Assembly: GCF_002835805.1 (NCBI RefSeq)
Contig: NZ_PISE01000043.1
Coordinates: forward strand, 46,532-110,531
DNA from: Niallia nealsonii
GTDB lineage: Bacteria > Bacillota > Bacilli > Bacillales > Cytobacillaceae
Direction: 5' to 3'
Length of the DNA stretch: 64,000 nt
Of this stretch, positions 8,756 to 17,567 are shown piece by piece. The notes below the pieces were generated by a model. It did not search any database. It worked only from the letters and a program-made list of their open reading frames with translations, and was not told where the DNA came from. The position numbers and the translations under genes are program-made. Position 1 is the first letter of the stretch, and each line of letters begins with the position of its first letter.

Positions 8756-11461
8756 ATGGCAAAAGATATTTTTAATGCGCGCAAATCCTTTGAATTAGGT
8801 GGAAAGCGTTATCATTATTATCAATTGGCAGCTTTAGAAAACAAAGGGATTGGAAAGGTTTCCAATCTGCCGTATTCTATTAAAGTTTTATTAGAATCGG
8901 TTTTACGACAAATGGATGGTTTTGTAATTGATGAAAAACATGTGGAAAATCTAGCAAAATGGGGAACAGATAAAGTACAGGAAATCGATGTTCCATTTAA
9001 GCCTTCTCGTGTTATCTTACAAGATTTCACAGGCGTTCCAGCAGTAGTAGATTTGGCATCTCTAAGAAAAGCGATGGCAGATCTTGGCGGAGACCCAAAT
9101 AAAATCAACCCGGAAAAACCAGTTGATTTAGTTATCGACCACAGTGTTCAAGTAGATAAATTTGGCACACCTGATGCATTAAAAGCAAATATGGATTTAG
9201 AATTTGAACGAAATGCAGAGCGTTATCAATTTTTAAGCTGGGCGCAAAAATCATTTGATAACTATCGTGCTGTTCCTCCTGCAACAGGAATTGTCCATCA
9301 AGTAAATTTAGAATATTTAGCAAATGTGGTCCATGTTGTAGAAAATGAGGACGGCGAATACGAAACATTCCCTGATACATTGGTTGGAACAGATTCCCAT
9401 ACAACAATGATCAATGGAATCGGTGTACTTGGATGGGGTGTCGGCGGTATTGAAGCAGAAGCTGGCATGCTTGGACAGCCTTCTTATTTCCCAGTGCCAG
9501 AAGTAGTTGGGGTAAAGCTTGTTGGGGATATGCCAAACGGTTCTACTGCAACAGATCTTGCGTTAAAGGTAACACAAGTGCTAAGAACAAAAGGGGTAGT
9601 CGGCAAATTTGTTGAGTTCTTTGGTCCTGGTGTGCCACAGCTACCACTAGCAGACCGTGCGACGATTGCCAATATGGCACCAGAATATGGAGCAACTTGC
9701 GGATTTTTTCCTGTAGATGAGGAATCTCTTACTTATATGCGCTTAACAGGACGTTCCGAAGAGCAAATTAAAGTGGTAGAAACTTACTGCAAAGAAAATG
9801 GGTTATTCTTTGATCCAACTCTTGAGCCTGTTTACACAGATATAGTAGAAATTAATCTTTCTGAAATTGAGGCAAATCTTTCAGGACCTAAACGCCCGCA
9901 AGATTTGATTCCATTATCTAACATGCAAGAAGCATTTGTAGATTCTGTAACGGCCAAAGAAGGAAACCAAGGATTTGGCTTGAAAAAGTCTGAATTTGAT
10001 AAAGAAGTAACGGTGGACTTTTCAAACGGCGACTCTACAACCATGAAAACTGGTTCTGTTGCGATTGCAGCGATTACTAGCTGTACAAATACATCCAATC
10101 CTTATGTATTAGTAGGAGCTGGTCTTGTTGCGAAAAAGGCAGTAGAACTAGGAATGGAAGTACCTAAATTTGTGAAAACATCTTTGGCTCCTGGTTCAAA
10201 AGTAGTAACAGGCTATTTAAGAGACTCTGGTCTTCTACCATATTTAGAGCAAATTGGCTTTAACTTAGTAGGTTATGGCTGTACAACATGTATTGGTAAC
10301 TCTGGTCCATTACGTGAAGAAATCGAAATGGCGGTTGCTGATTCTGATTTGCTTGTTACATCTGTGCTTTCAGGTAACCGTAACTTTGAAGGACGTATTC
10401 ATCCGCTAGTGAAAGCAAACTATTTAGCATCACCGCCGCTAGTAGTTGCCTATGCACTTGCTGGTACAGTTAATATTGATTTGCAAAAAGAAGCAATCGG
10501 TAAAGACAAAGATGGTAATGACGTCTTCTTTAAGGATATTTGGCCATCAACAGAAGAAGTAAATGAATTAGTTCATCGTACTGTAACGCCTGAACTATTT
10601 AACAGAGAATATGAGCGTGTATTTGATGATAACGAGCGTTGGAATGAAATTCAAACAAATAGTGATTCACTATACACATTTGATGAAACGTCCACGTATA
10701 TTCAAAACCCTCCATTCTTTGAAGGGCTAAAGCCAGATCCAGAAAAAGTTCTGCCATTAAAAGATTTAAAAATTGTCGGCAAGTTTGGCGACTCTGTGAC
10801 AACAGACCATATTTCTCCAGCTGGAGCAATTGGCATCAATACACCTGCTGGAAAATACTTAAAAGATAATGGAGTAGAACCACGCGACTTTAACTCTTAC
10901 GGTTCTCGTCGTGGTAACCATGAAGTAATGATGAGAGGTACGTTTGCCAATATTCGTATCAGAAACCAAATCGCACCAGGCACAGAAGGTGGTTATACTA
11001 CTTACTGGCCAACTGGTGAAGTGACATCTATTTATGATGCATGTATGCAATATAAACAAGATGGAACAGGTTTAATGGTTATCGCCGGCAAGGATTACGG
11101 AATGGGTTCATCTCGTGACTGGGCTGCTAAAGGTACAAACCTACTAGGAATTAAAACAGTTATTGCTGAAAGTTTTGAGCGTATTCACCGTTCTAACCTA
11201 GTGTTAATGGGGGTATTGCCTCTTCAATTTAAAGATGGGGAAAGTGCCGAAACTTTAGGGTTGACTGGAAAAGAAACATTTAATGTCTATGTAGACGAAA
11301 CAGTTAAACCACGTGATTATATCGAAGTGACTGCTACAGATGAAGCTGGCAATAAAACTACATTTGAAGCATTAGTTCGTTTTGATTCAGAAGTAGAAAT
11401 TGATTATTACCGTCATGGCGGAATTTTGCCAATGGTATTAAGAGATAAATTAAAAAATTAA
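8756..11461 (+). CDS. acnA: Aconitate hydratase (aconitase A)
   Basis: A 901-residue aconitase converting citrate to isocitrate through cis-aconitate in the TCA cycle. The three [4Fe-4S] cysteines are present: Cys443 in SCTNTSNP and Cys509/Cys512 in [10 protein letters not shown]. Other hallmarks are [26 protein letters not shown]-type [10 protein letters not shown] and the swivel-domain [14 protein letters not shown]. The start at 8756 follows GAGGGGG with 8-base spacing; an upstream GTG in frame lacks an RBS. The orthologue is B. subtilis CitB, also an iron-responsive RNA-binding protein. Its sporulation-gene neighbours match the B. subtilis context. The palindromes upstream suggest CcpC control. 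Confidence 0.97.
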   Translation: MAKDIFNARKSFELGGKRYHYYQLAALENKGIGKVSNLPYSIKVLLESVLRQMDGFVIDEKHVENLAKWGTDKVQEIDVPFKPSRVILQDFTGVPAVVDLASLRKAMADLGGDPNKINPEKPVDLVIDHSVQVDKFGTPDALKANMDLEFERNAERYQFLSWAQKSFDNYRAVPPATGIVHQVNLEYLANVVHVVENEDGEYETFPDTLVGTDSHTTMINGIGVLGWGVGGIEAEAGMLGQPSYFPVPEVVGVKLVGDMPNGSTATDLALKVTQVLRTKGVVGKFVEFFGPGVPQLPLADRATIANMAPEYGATCGFFPVDEESLTYMRLTGRSEEQIKVVETYCKENGLFFDPTLEPVYTDIVEINLSEIEANLSGPKRPQDLIPLSNMQEAFVDSVTAKEGNQGFGLKKSEFDKEVTVDFSNGDSTTMKTGSVAIAAITSCTNTSNPYVLVGAGLVAKKAVELGMEVPKFVKTSLAPGSKVVTGYLRDSGLLPYLEQIGFNLVGYGCTTCIGNSGPLREEIEMAVADSDLLVTSVLSGNRNFEGRIHPLVKANYLASPPLVVAYALAGTVNIDLQKEAIGKDKDGNDVFFKDIWPSTEEVNELVHRTVTPELFNREYERVFDDNERWNEIQTNSDSLYTFDETSTYIQNPPFFEGLKPDPEKVLPLKDLKIVGKFGDSVTTDHISPAGAIGINTPAGKYLKDNGVEPRDFNSYGSRRGNHEVMMRGTFANIRIRNQIAPGTEGGYTTYWPTGEVTSIYDACMQYKQDGTGLMVIAGKDYGMGSSRDWAAKGTNLLGIKTVIAESFERIHRSNLVLMGVLPLQFKDGESAETLGLTGKETFNVYVDETVKPRDYIEVTATDEAGNKTTFEALVRFDSEVEIDYYRHGGILPMVLRDKLKN

Positions 11462-11472
11462 TCGATGATAAC

Positions 11473-11552
11473 AATGGTGCAAGACAAATAGCGCATCTAG
11501 TATGGGGATAAGGCCATATACTGGATGACTATTATGGTCTTGCGCCATTTTT
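11473..11552 (+). terminator. Terminator of acnA
   Basis: Outer arms AATGGTGCAAGAC (11473-11485) and GTCTTGCGCCATT (11537-11549) pair with one G-U, enclose further complementary segments and are followed by TTTTTT. The long stem-loop ends the acnA transcript. Confidence 0.8.
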
Positions 11553-11656
11553 TATATGCAGTCTTTTGAAAAAACTTTTCGGCGAGTAAGTTGTAATAAA
11601 GTGGAATTTTGATCAGTGGGGAGAGAAGTGTTTAGAGAAGGGCCTAAGTGTTTTAA

Positions 11657-11806
11657 ATGTTTAAAGATGAGAAGGTTGTTTATGTGGAAATGCGTTATCC
11701 AAAACATAAAGGGATGACGGAAATAAAAGCGTATTTAAAAAATGAAGGGAGTTTTATATGGGAAGATTATTTTAATAAAAAGTCGAGCAGTTTAATAGGA
11801 AAATAA
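11657..11806 (+). CDS. Possible 49-residue small protein
   Basis: An ATG-initiated frame starting MFKDEKVVYVEMRYPKHKG and ending in WEDYFNKKSSSLIGK, 49 residues. The amino-acid composition looks protein-like (aromatic, charged), but the nearest Shine-Dalgarno-like run (GAAGGG) is about 17 bases upstream. It lies alone between the acnA terminator and the rhodanese gene. It could be a small gene or the surviving tail of a decayed one. No family was recognised. Confidence 0.3.
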   Translation: MFKDEKVVYVEMRYPKHKGMTEIKAYLKNEGSFIWEDYFNKKSSSLIGK

Positions 11807-11858
11807 CCGGCCATTTGTTACTATAGAGTAGTATGGACAAACATTAGGAGGAATAAAG

Positions 11859-12248
11859 ATGGCATTAACATTTGGGAAATTAGTAGAAGAAGCTAAAAAT
11901 AATGTATCAGGCATTTCATCTGCAGAGGCAAAAAAGAAGATTGCAGAAAATTCAAATACATATGTAATTGATGTTCAAGATGCAGCTGATGCAGGTGCTT
12001 GTGGTTTAATTCCAAGCAGTGTCAATATTTCATTAGGTATGCTTCCCATTCGAGCAGATTTAGAATTGCCGGAAAATTTCCGCAATCCGGAATTGGCGGA
12101 TAGAAATCGTCCAGTTCTTGTTACATGCGGTGCAGGTGGACAAGCGGCATTAGGAGCTTATCTATTAAAGCAAATGGGCTTTACAGATGTGGCGTTTATT
12201 GAAGGCGGAACAACTGCATGGAAAGAAGCAGGATTTGAAACAGTTTAA
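11859..12248 (+). CDS. Rhodanese-like domain protein
   Basis: A 129-residue single-domain rhodanese. The catalytic cysteine lies in the loop CGAGGQA, followed by ALGAYLLKQMGF and FIEGGTTAWKEAGF, the usual C-terminal rhodanese signature. AYVIDVQDA-like TYVIDVQDAAD forms the N-terminal strand. Such proteins carry sulfane sulfur or sense it; the substrate is unknown. RBS AGGAGG precedes the ATG by 7 bases. It is monocistronic, with a terminator 13 bases after the stop. Confidence 0.88.
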   Translation: MALTFGKLVEEAKNNVSGISSAEAKKKIAENSNTYVIDVQDAADAGACGLIPSSVNISLGMLPIRADLELPENFRNPELADRNRPVLVTCGAGGQAALGAYLLKQMGFTDVAFIEGGTTAWKEAGFETV

Positions 12249-12261
12249 TTAAGTGAAAAAG

Positions 12262-12300
12262 AGGGCTTCCTATCTAAGACCAGTTAGAGGAAGCCCTTTA
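12262..12300 (+). terminator. Terminator of the rhodanese gene
   Basis: Arms AGGGCTTCCT (12262-12271) and AGGAAGCCCT (12288-12297) form a stem, extended inward by ATCTAA/TTAGA. The T-rich tail is short because the repeat element begins at once. Confidence 0.75.
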
Positions 12301-12406
12301 TCACGCATTAACGGGCTTTTGCCCCCCCACCTAAGGGATGGTAAGAGAAAACGAGAAATCTAGGCGGGGGTTTTCTTCATCCCCCACTGATTAAAGTTTC
12401 ACTTTA
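12299..12406 (+). repeat. TTAACGGGC interspersed repeat, copy a
   Basis: This copy has the left box TATCACGCATTAACGGGCTT and the right box CACTGATTAAAGTTTCACTT(TA), with an internal deletion compared with the longest copy (29733-29889). Internal complementary segments CCCCCACCTAAG/CTAGGCGGGGG and GGGGG/CCCCC give stacked hairpins. The right end touches the stop codon of the convergent dehydrogenase gene at 12407. Other copies are at 28298, 29733, 30007, 39383, 42226 and 45325. Confidence 0.8.
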
Positions 12407-13390
12407 TTAATAGCCTAATTTTTTATCTACTACATTTAAAAGAGGAAGCCCTTTTTTAAAACGAATAATATTTTTTAAAAATATATCCATATAACGTTCT
12501 ATTGTTTTAGGAGAATAGTAGGCAGCATGTGGAGAAATCAGACAATTATCAAGAGTCCAAAATGGGTGGTCTGCCGGAAGAGGCTCTATTTCGAATACAT
12601 CGAGTGCCGCTCCTCTAATTTTTTTCGTTTTTAAAGCGTGAATTAAGTCTGTTTCGGCTATTGTGTTCCCTCTGCCAACATTTATTAAATAGCTGCTAGG
12701 TTTCATTTTATTTATTTTTTCTTTGTTTATTAGATGAAAGGTTTCTTCTGTGGATGGAAGGGCAAGCACAAGAAAATCTGCTTCCATCAGAACTCTATCC
12801 ATTTCTTCTAAACTTACTACCTCATCTGCAGGATCATTTTGCTCAAGTGTCTTAGCTCGTTTTCGGCAGCCAATTACTTTCATCTCCAGCCCTTTTATAC
12901 GTTTCGCAATTTCTTTGCCAATTTCCCCGTAGCCAATAACGCCAACCGTTGCCCCAGTTAACTCAGTGACCTCTGCTTCTTCCCATCTTTTTGCCTGTTG
13001 ATTGTGAATCATGTTTGGGATTCCTCTTGCAAAACTTGTGATCATTGCAATCGTGTGCTCTGCAATAGGAATAGACGTACAGCCTTTCGTATTCGTGATT
13101 ATTAAATCATGCTGAATCGTTTTTTGATGAAGAAGTTGGTCCATGCCTACACTTAAAGATTGCACCCATTGAATATTTGGTGCAGCGTCTAAGATTGTAA
13201 GGGAATCGTGAAGGCCTAATGTTAAGACGACATTGCATAAAGTGAGGTCGTGGTTGACAACTGGTTCTTTTTCACCATATATCCACGGTTCCATTAATAA
13301 TGTCGCCCCAAGTTGATTTATTTTTTGTACATATTTTTCTGGTATAGCATTTCGTGCATAGATAACAAGTTTTTCAGTAGAACTATTCAT
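12407..13390 (-). CDS. D-2-hydroxyacid dehydrogenase family protein
   Basis: A 327-residue NAD-dependent D-isomer-specific 2-hydroxyacid dehydrogenase. The Rossmann motif GYGEIGKEIA and the three catalytic residues are seen: Arg in NVGRGNTI, Glu in FEIEPLP and His in SPHAAYYS. It reduces 2-oxoacids to D-2-hydroxyacids or the reverse; the substrate cannot be told from sequence. A start with RBS GGAGGGGCGG 7 bases upstream supports position 13390. Its stop codon directly abuts a TTAACGGGC repeat. It has no operon partners. Confidence 0.88.
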   Translation of the reverse strand: MNSSTEKLVIYARNAIPEKYVQKINQLGATLLMEPWIYGEKEPVVNHDLTLCNVVLTLGLHDSLTILDAAPNIQWVQSLSVGMDQLLHQKTIQHDLIITNTKGCTSIPIAEHTIAMITSFARGIPNMIHNQQAKRWEEAEVTELTGATVGVIGYGEIGKEIAKRIKGLEMKVIGCRKRAKTLEQNDPADEVVSLEEMDRVLMEADFLVLALPSTEETFHLINKEKINKMKPSSYLINVGRGNTIAETDLIHALKTKKIRGAALDVFEIEPLPADHPFWTLDNCLISPHAAYYSPKTIERYMDIFLKNIIRFKKGLPLLNVVDKKLGY

Positions 13391-14123
13391 TCATAACCGC
13401 CCCTCCATAAAAATGAATATATACTCATAACGGCATATATTCATTTTTTCTTTTTATAAAAAATTTCCCTTTCACTCTAAATAAAATTCAATCAAAATAT
13501 AGCCTTCTTTCTATATAGTAGAAAAGAAAAGGTGTTTGGTTTATTTTCGGAGATCACGCTCTTTTGTTTTTATTGAGTAATAACTTAAAGGAAACTCTGA
13601 ACCTGTTTTTTATAAAAAAGCGGTGCTTTATATCTTCCTGCAATTAAATGGATGCTGGAGAAGGTAAGGAATATCTTATTGATGGGGGGATAAATACTTG
13701 CCTCCGTTTTAATCAGAGAAAGTAAAAAAGAGGTAGCATGGTATCGTGTAGTCTCCACAGAACATTATAGTCAAGAAATAAAGCAACTTGCATTCGGTTA
13801 TCTAAATGCCAAGTGTATGGCTAATGGTAAGAAGGGGATAACCGAGTAAAAAAAGGCAGAAGAATTTTGGAACAAGTTGTCGAAAAAAATATTTTTAAAA
13901 GATTTATAGACAATATATGCTGTTTAAATGGAATTAGGAAGCTGGAAATTGCGGTTAAATAGTATATGATTGAGACAAAATTCGAGCTTTTTTTCACATG
14001 ATTTTAAACTTTCTAACTTTTTTATAAAAAAAATAAAAATTATGAAAATGCATTAAATCAACATTGTAAACGCTATCTAGTTAAATATTTAAAAAATACG
14101 AAAAACTTTTCTAAAAAAAAGCA
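13391..14123. other. Long intergenic region with no clear gene
   Basis: A very AT-rich gap of 733 bases between the divergent dehydrogenase gene and the promoter of the glutamine synthetase gene. A short open stretch near 13700-13850 (containing AWYRVV and STEHYSQEIKQLAFGY in one frame) has no start codon or RBS and may be a gene relic. TGTAAACGCTATCT at 14065-14078 matches the CcpA cre consensus except for the last base. Nothing else is supported. Confidence 0.5.
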
Positions 14124-14152
14124 TTGTATAAAAATAAAAGATTACTTATAAT
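14124..14152 (+). promoter_or_regulatory. SigA-type promoter of the glutamine synthetase gene
   Basis: -35 TTGTAT (14124-14129), a 17-base spacer and -10 TATAAT (14147-14152). Transcription should start near 14159, giving a leader of about 40 bases. Confidence 0.7.
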
Positions 14153-14181
14153 AAAGTCAAGTTAGTTAAATGAACATGAAT

Positions 14182-14198
14182 TGTGAGGTAAATTGACA
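14182..14198. promoter_or_regulatory. GlnR/TnrA-type box over the glutamine synthetase start
   Basis: TGTGA-GGTAAAT-TGACA matches the GlnR/TnrA consensus TGTNA-N7-TNACA at every fixed base. It lies about 30 bases downstream of the -10 and covers the weak RBS and the first base of the ATG, a position suited to repression. Binding is inferred. Confidence 0.55.
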
Positions 14199-15532
14199 TG
14201 ACAGAGATTACATTAGGACAAATTCAATCAATTATTAAAGAGAAAAGTGTAGAATTATTACATCTACAATTTGTTGACATCGAAGGGATTTTAAAAAATA
14301 TCACAATTACTTCAGCACAATTAGATGACGCTGCTGAAGGAAAAATTATGATGGATGGATCTTCTATTAAAGGTTTTTCACCTATTAATAAATCAGACTC
14401 TTACCTTGCTCCAGATTTAAATACATTTGTAGTACTACCTTGGACTGAAACAGAAGGGTATTCAGAAGCTCGTTTCCTTTGTTCTGTAACAAATCCAGAT
14501 GGAACATTATTTGAAGGAGATACTCGTAATGTTCTTAAGAAAACAGTAGCACGTGCAGCTGAACAAGGATATTCCATTTCTGTAGGTCCTGAATTAGAGT
14601 TTTTCTTATTCAAAACAGACGAAAATGGTTATCCAACAACTGAACTTGGCGATTTAGGCGGATACTTTGAGCCATCACCAAAAGATTTAGGCGAAAAAGT
14701 TCGTGTGGAAATTTTCAAAGCATTAAAAGCAATGGGCTTCACAATTGAAGCACTTCACCATGAAGTAGCAGAAGGTCAACATGAAATAAACTTCAAATAT
14801 GCTGACGCTTTAACTGCAGCAGACCTTTCAACTACTTATAAATGGGTTGTAAAAACAATTGCAGCACAATACGGTTTACATGCTACATTTATGCCTAAAC
14901 CAGTATTCGGAATCAACGGTTCTGGAATGCATGTTAACATGTCATTCTTCAAAGATGGCCAAAACATATTCTTTGATGAGTCTGACGAATTGCAGCTTTC
15001 AAGTACAGCTTATTCATTTATCGCAGGTCTTCTAGAAAATGTTAAGAGTTTTGTAGCGGTAACAAATCCTCTAGTAAACTCTTACAAACGTCTAGTTCCT
15101 GGATATGAAGCACCTTGCTATTTAGCTTGGTCTGCATCTAACCGTTCTGCTTTAATCCGTATTCCTGCGAAAAAAGGAATGGCAACTCGTGTAGAACTTC
15201 GTTGTCCAGATCCATCTGCTAACCCATACTTAACATTTGCAGTAATCGCTTCTGCTGGTTTAGATGGAGTAGAAAAAGGCTTAAAAGCTCCAGCTCCAGT
15301 AAACGAAGATATCTTCCATATGTCAGAAGAGCGTCGTGAAGAGCTTGGAATTGATAGCTTGCCTGGTGGATTAGAAGCAGCTGTTGCTGAATTAGAAGCT
15401 GGTGAAATCGGTCTTAAAACACTTGGAGAGCATGTATTTAATGAATATGTAGCTGCTAAAAGAGCTGAGTGGGATAGCTATCGTACAGCAGTTCATGCTT
15501 GGGAAATTAACAACTATCAATTTAAGTTCTAA
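14198..15532 (+). CDS. Type I glutamine synthetase paralogue
   Basis: A 444-residue GSI enzyme condensing glutamate and ammonia to glutamine with ATP. Hallmarks include MDGSSIKGF, GPELEFFLF, HHEVAEGQHEINFK, NGSGMHVNMSFF, NSYKRLVPGYEAP and RIPAKKGMATRVE. Length and alignment without gaps match B. subtilis GlnA, but position 62, the feedback residue Arg62 in B. subtilis, is proline here (GFSPINKSD). No glnR precedes it, unlike the usual glnRA operon, so this is probably a second, differently regulated copy rather than the housekeeping enzyme. A consensus promoter and GlnR/TnrA-type box lie upstream, and a strong terminator follows. The gene is monocistronic. Confidence 0.93.
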   Translation: MTEITLGQIQSIIKEKSVELLHLQFVDIEGILKNITITSAQLDDAAEGKIMMDGSSIKGFSPINKSDSYLAPDLNTFVVLPWTETEGYSEARFLCSVTNPDGTLFEGDTRNVLKKTVARAAEQGYSISVGPELEFFLFKTDENGYPTTELGDLGGYFEPSPKDLGEKVRVEIFKALKAMGFTIEALHHEVAEGQHEINFKYADALTAADLSTTYKWVVKTIAAQYGLHATFMPKPVFGINGSGMHVNMSFFKDGQNIFFDESDELQLSSTAYSFIAGLLENVKSFVAVTNPLVNSYKRLVPGYEAPCYLAWSASNRSALIRIPAKKGMATRVELRCPDPSANPYLTFAVIASAGLDGVEKGLKAPAPVNEDIFHMSEERREELGIDSLPGGLEAAVAELEAGEIGLKTLGEHVFNEYVAAKRAEWDSYRTAVHAWEINNYQFKF

Positions 15533-15544
15533 TAACAGGCATAT

Positions 15545-15576
15545 AAAAGGAGGAAGGCAAATGCCTTCCTCCTTTT
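15545..15576 (+). terminator. Terminator of the glutamine synthetase gene
   Basis: A perfect 15-bp inverted repeat (AAAAGGAGGAAGGCA, 15545-15559; complement 15562-15576) with a 2-base apparent loop, ending in TTTT. Confidence 0.85.
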
Positions 15577-15671
15577 ATTGTAAGGTTAATAGAAAACTAT
15601 TTTAGTAGTACATGATTAATACAATCTAAAGTACTAGGAATAGTAGTTTTTTTTTATGCAGTTCTTTTAAT

Positions 15672-15701
15672 TTGTGACGGATATGTTAAAATAACTATAG
15701 A
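15672..15701 (+). promoter_or_regulatory. Possible promoter of ppaC
   Basis: TTGTGA (15672-15677), an 18-base spacer and TATAGA (15696-15701), about 65 bases before the start codon. A moderate match only. Confidence 0.4.
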
Positions 15702-15768
15702 TGGCTTAAAAGGTAATGTATACCTATTAACGATTCAATTATTAATTGTTGCAAGGAGAATTTAATTT

Positions 15769-16701
15769 ATGGAAAAAGTATTAATATTTGGTCATAAGAA
15801 TCCTGATACGGATACTATTTGTTCTGCAATTGCATATGCAGAATTAAAAAAGGACTTAGGTGTAGACGCTGAACCAGTTCGTTTAGGAGAAGTAAACGGC
15901 GAAACACAATATGCTCTTGATTATTTTAAAACAGAAGCGCCTAGATTTATTGAAAAAGCAGCTTCTGAAGCAAAATCGGTTATCCTAGTGGATCATAATG
16001 AATTCCAACAAAGTGTGGAAGATATTAAAGAAGTGTCTATCCTAGAAGTAATCGACCACCACCGTATTGCTAATTTTGAAACAAGCGATCCTTTGTACTA
16101 TCGTGCAGAACCAGTTGGATGTACAGCAACTATTTTAAATAAAATGTACAAAGAAAATGGCGTAGAAGTCAAAAAAGAAGTAGCAGGATTAATGCTTTCT
16201 GCCATTATTTCTGACTCTTTATTATTTAAATCGCCAACATGCACAGAACAAGATATTCAAGCGGCAAAAGAACTTGCTGAAATTGCAGGCGTTAATGCTG
16301 AAGAATATGGTTTAGAAATGCTAAAAGCTGGTGCTGATTTAAGCGATAAGACAGTAGAACAATTGATTTCACTTGATGCAAAAGAATTCCCAATGGGTAC
16401 ATATAAAGTGGAAGTAGCTCAAGTAAATGCTGTTGATACAAACGATGTATTAGCTAAACAAGCAGAGTTGGAAGAAGCATTAAATAAAACAATTGCTGCT
16501 AAAAACTTAGATCTATTTTTGCTTGTTGTAACAGATATCTTAAACAATGATTCTGTTGCATTAGCAGTAGGAAGCAAAACTGAAGCAGTGGAAAAAGCAT
16601 TTAATGTAACATTAGAAAACAATACAGTATTATTAAAAGGTGTTGTATCCCGTAAAAAACAAATTGTTCCTGTATTAACAGAAACATTTAACGCACTATA
16701 A
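15769..16701 (+). CDS. ppaC: Manganese-dependent inorganic pyrophosphatase
   Basis: A 310-residue family II pyrophosphatase of the DHH superfamily, hydrolysing pyrophosphate to two phosphates. The metal ligands are all visible: His9, Asp13 and Asp15 in GHKNPDTD, Asp75 in VDHNE, His97/His98 in the DHH motif DHHRI, and Asp149 in IISDSLLF. The C-terminal DHHA2 domain carries SRKKQIVP, the phosphate-binding Arg/Lys. There are no CBS domains, so it is the unregulated short form, as in B. subtilis PpaC (YybQ). RBS AAGGAGA is well placed. It is monocistronic and flanked by terminators. Confidence 0.96.
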   Translation: MEKVLIFGHKNPDTDTICSAIAYAELKKDLGVDAEPVRLGEVNGETQYALDYFKTEAPRFIEKAASEAKSVILVDHNEFQQSVEDIKEVSILEVIDHHRIANFETSDPLYYRAEPVGCTATILNKMYKENGVEVKKEVAGLMLSAIISDSLLFKSPTCTEQDIQAAKELAEIAGVNAEEYGLEMLKAGADLSDKTVEQLISLDAKEFPMGTYKVEVAQVNAVDTNDVLAKQAELEEALNKTIAAKNLDLFLLVVTDILNNDSVALAVGSKTEAVEKAFNVTLENNTVLLKGVVSRKKQIVPVLTETFNAL

Positions 16702-16713
16702 ATTAATAGGCTG

Positions 16714-16756
16714 CACAAAAAACACTCTAAAGAAAATCTTTAGAGTGTTTTTTGTG
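16714..16756 (+). terminator. Terminator of ppaC
   Basis: A perfect 19-bp inverted repeat (16714-16732 and 16738-16756) with loop AAAAT and an internal run of six T in the descending arm. Confidence 0.9.
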
Positions 16757-16868
16757 AGAAAATAAAGCTAATAAAAATAGGCATCTATAATGGGGTCTAT
16801 TCTGTTAAGCTACATGTAATTGCGATAAAATAATAATATAGAAAGTCTTTTAAAAGGCGGTGAATGCA

Positions 16869-17567
16869 GTGACAAAAGAAAAAATACTTATTATTGAAGA
16901 TGAACAAAAAATTGCTAGAGTGCTGTCAATGGAATTAGAATTTGAGGGATATGCTACGGAAAGTGTGTATACAGGAACAGAAGGATTAAACAAGGTGATG
17001 GAATCTCCCTGGAGTCTTGTTTTACTTGATGTAATGCTTCCTGAAATAAGTGGTTTGGAGGTACTGCGAAGAATAAGAAATGCAGGGAATAATGTACCTG
17101 TTATTTTGTTGACTGCAAGAGATTCTATTCCAGATAAAGTGGCAGGATTAGATGTAGGTGCAAACGATTATGTGACAAAACCATTTCAGATTGAAGAATT
17201 GCTTGCAAGAATTCGTGCGAGTCTTAGAGTGCAGCAGCAAATATTGAAACAAGAGCAGGAAAAAATTCTTCAGGTGGAGGATTTGCAAGTTTTTGTAAAA
17301 TCATATGCGGTCATGCGGGCAAATAAGAAAATTGATTTAACACCACGCGAATTTGAATTATTGGTTTATTTGCTTGAAAATAAAAATATTGTGCTATCTA
17401 GGGAGCAAATTTTAAACAATGTGTGGGGATATGATTATATTGGCGATACCAATGTAGTGGATGTGTATATTCGTTATGTGCGCAAAAAAATGGATTATCC
17501 TTTCCAAAAAGCGCTTATCCAAACAGTTCGTGGTGTCGGTTATCTTATAAAGGAAGGCGGATCATGA
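16869..17567 (+). CDS. OmpR-family response regulator, YkoG-like
   Basis: A 232-residue response regulator. The receiver domain (about 1-120) has acidic pocket IEDEQ, phosphoacceptor Asp in VLLDVMLPE, Thr in LLTARD and Lys in VTKPFQ. The winged-helix effector domain (about 130-230) has LTPREFELLVYL and VDVYIRYVRKKM. GTG at 16869, 8 bases after AAGGCGG, is preferred; the in-frame GTG at 16860 overlaps that RBS. It overlaps the kinase gene by ATGA. The order regulator-kinase-PepSY protein equals B. subtilis ykoG-ykoH-ykoI. Confidence 0.9.
   Translation: MTKEKILIIEDEQKIARVLSMELEFEGYATESVYTGTEGLNKVMESPWSLVLLDVMLPEISGLEVLRRIRNAGNNVPVILLTARDSIPDKVAGLDVGANDYVTKPFQIEELLARIRASLRVQQQILKQEQEKILQVEDLQVFVKSYAVMRANKKIDLTPREFELLVYLLENKNIVLSREQILNNVWGYDYIGDTNVVDVYIRYVRKKMDYPFQKALIQTVRGVGYLIKEGGS

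Noticed and set aside
8821..11059. Several minus-strand frames within acnA
   Set aside because: Shadow frames of a highly conserved gene with no own start signals; the same applies to antisense frames in metH, yitJ, odhA and the chemoreceptor gene.
13700..13852. Open stretch in the gap before the glutamine synthetase gene
   Set aside because: Some protein-like sequence, but no start codon with an RBS and no family match; at best a relic, so only mentioned under the intergenic region.
14065..14078. cre-like TGTAAACGCTATCT upstream of the glutamine synthetase gene
   Set aside because: One mismatch at a conserved end position and about 60 bases upstream of the promoter; not called as a site.
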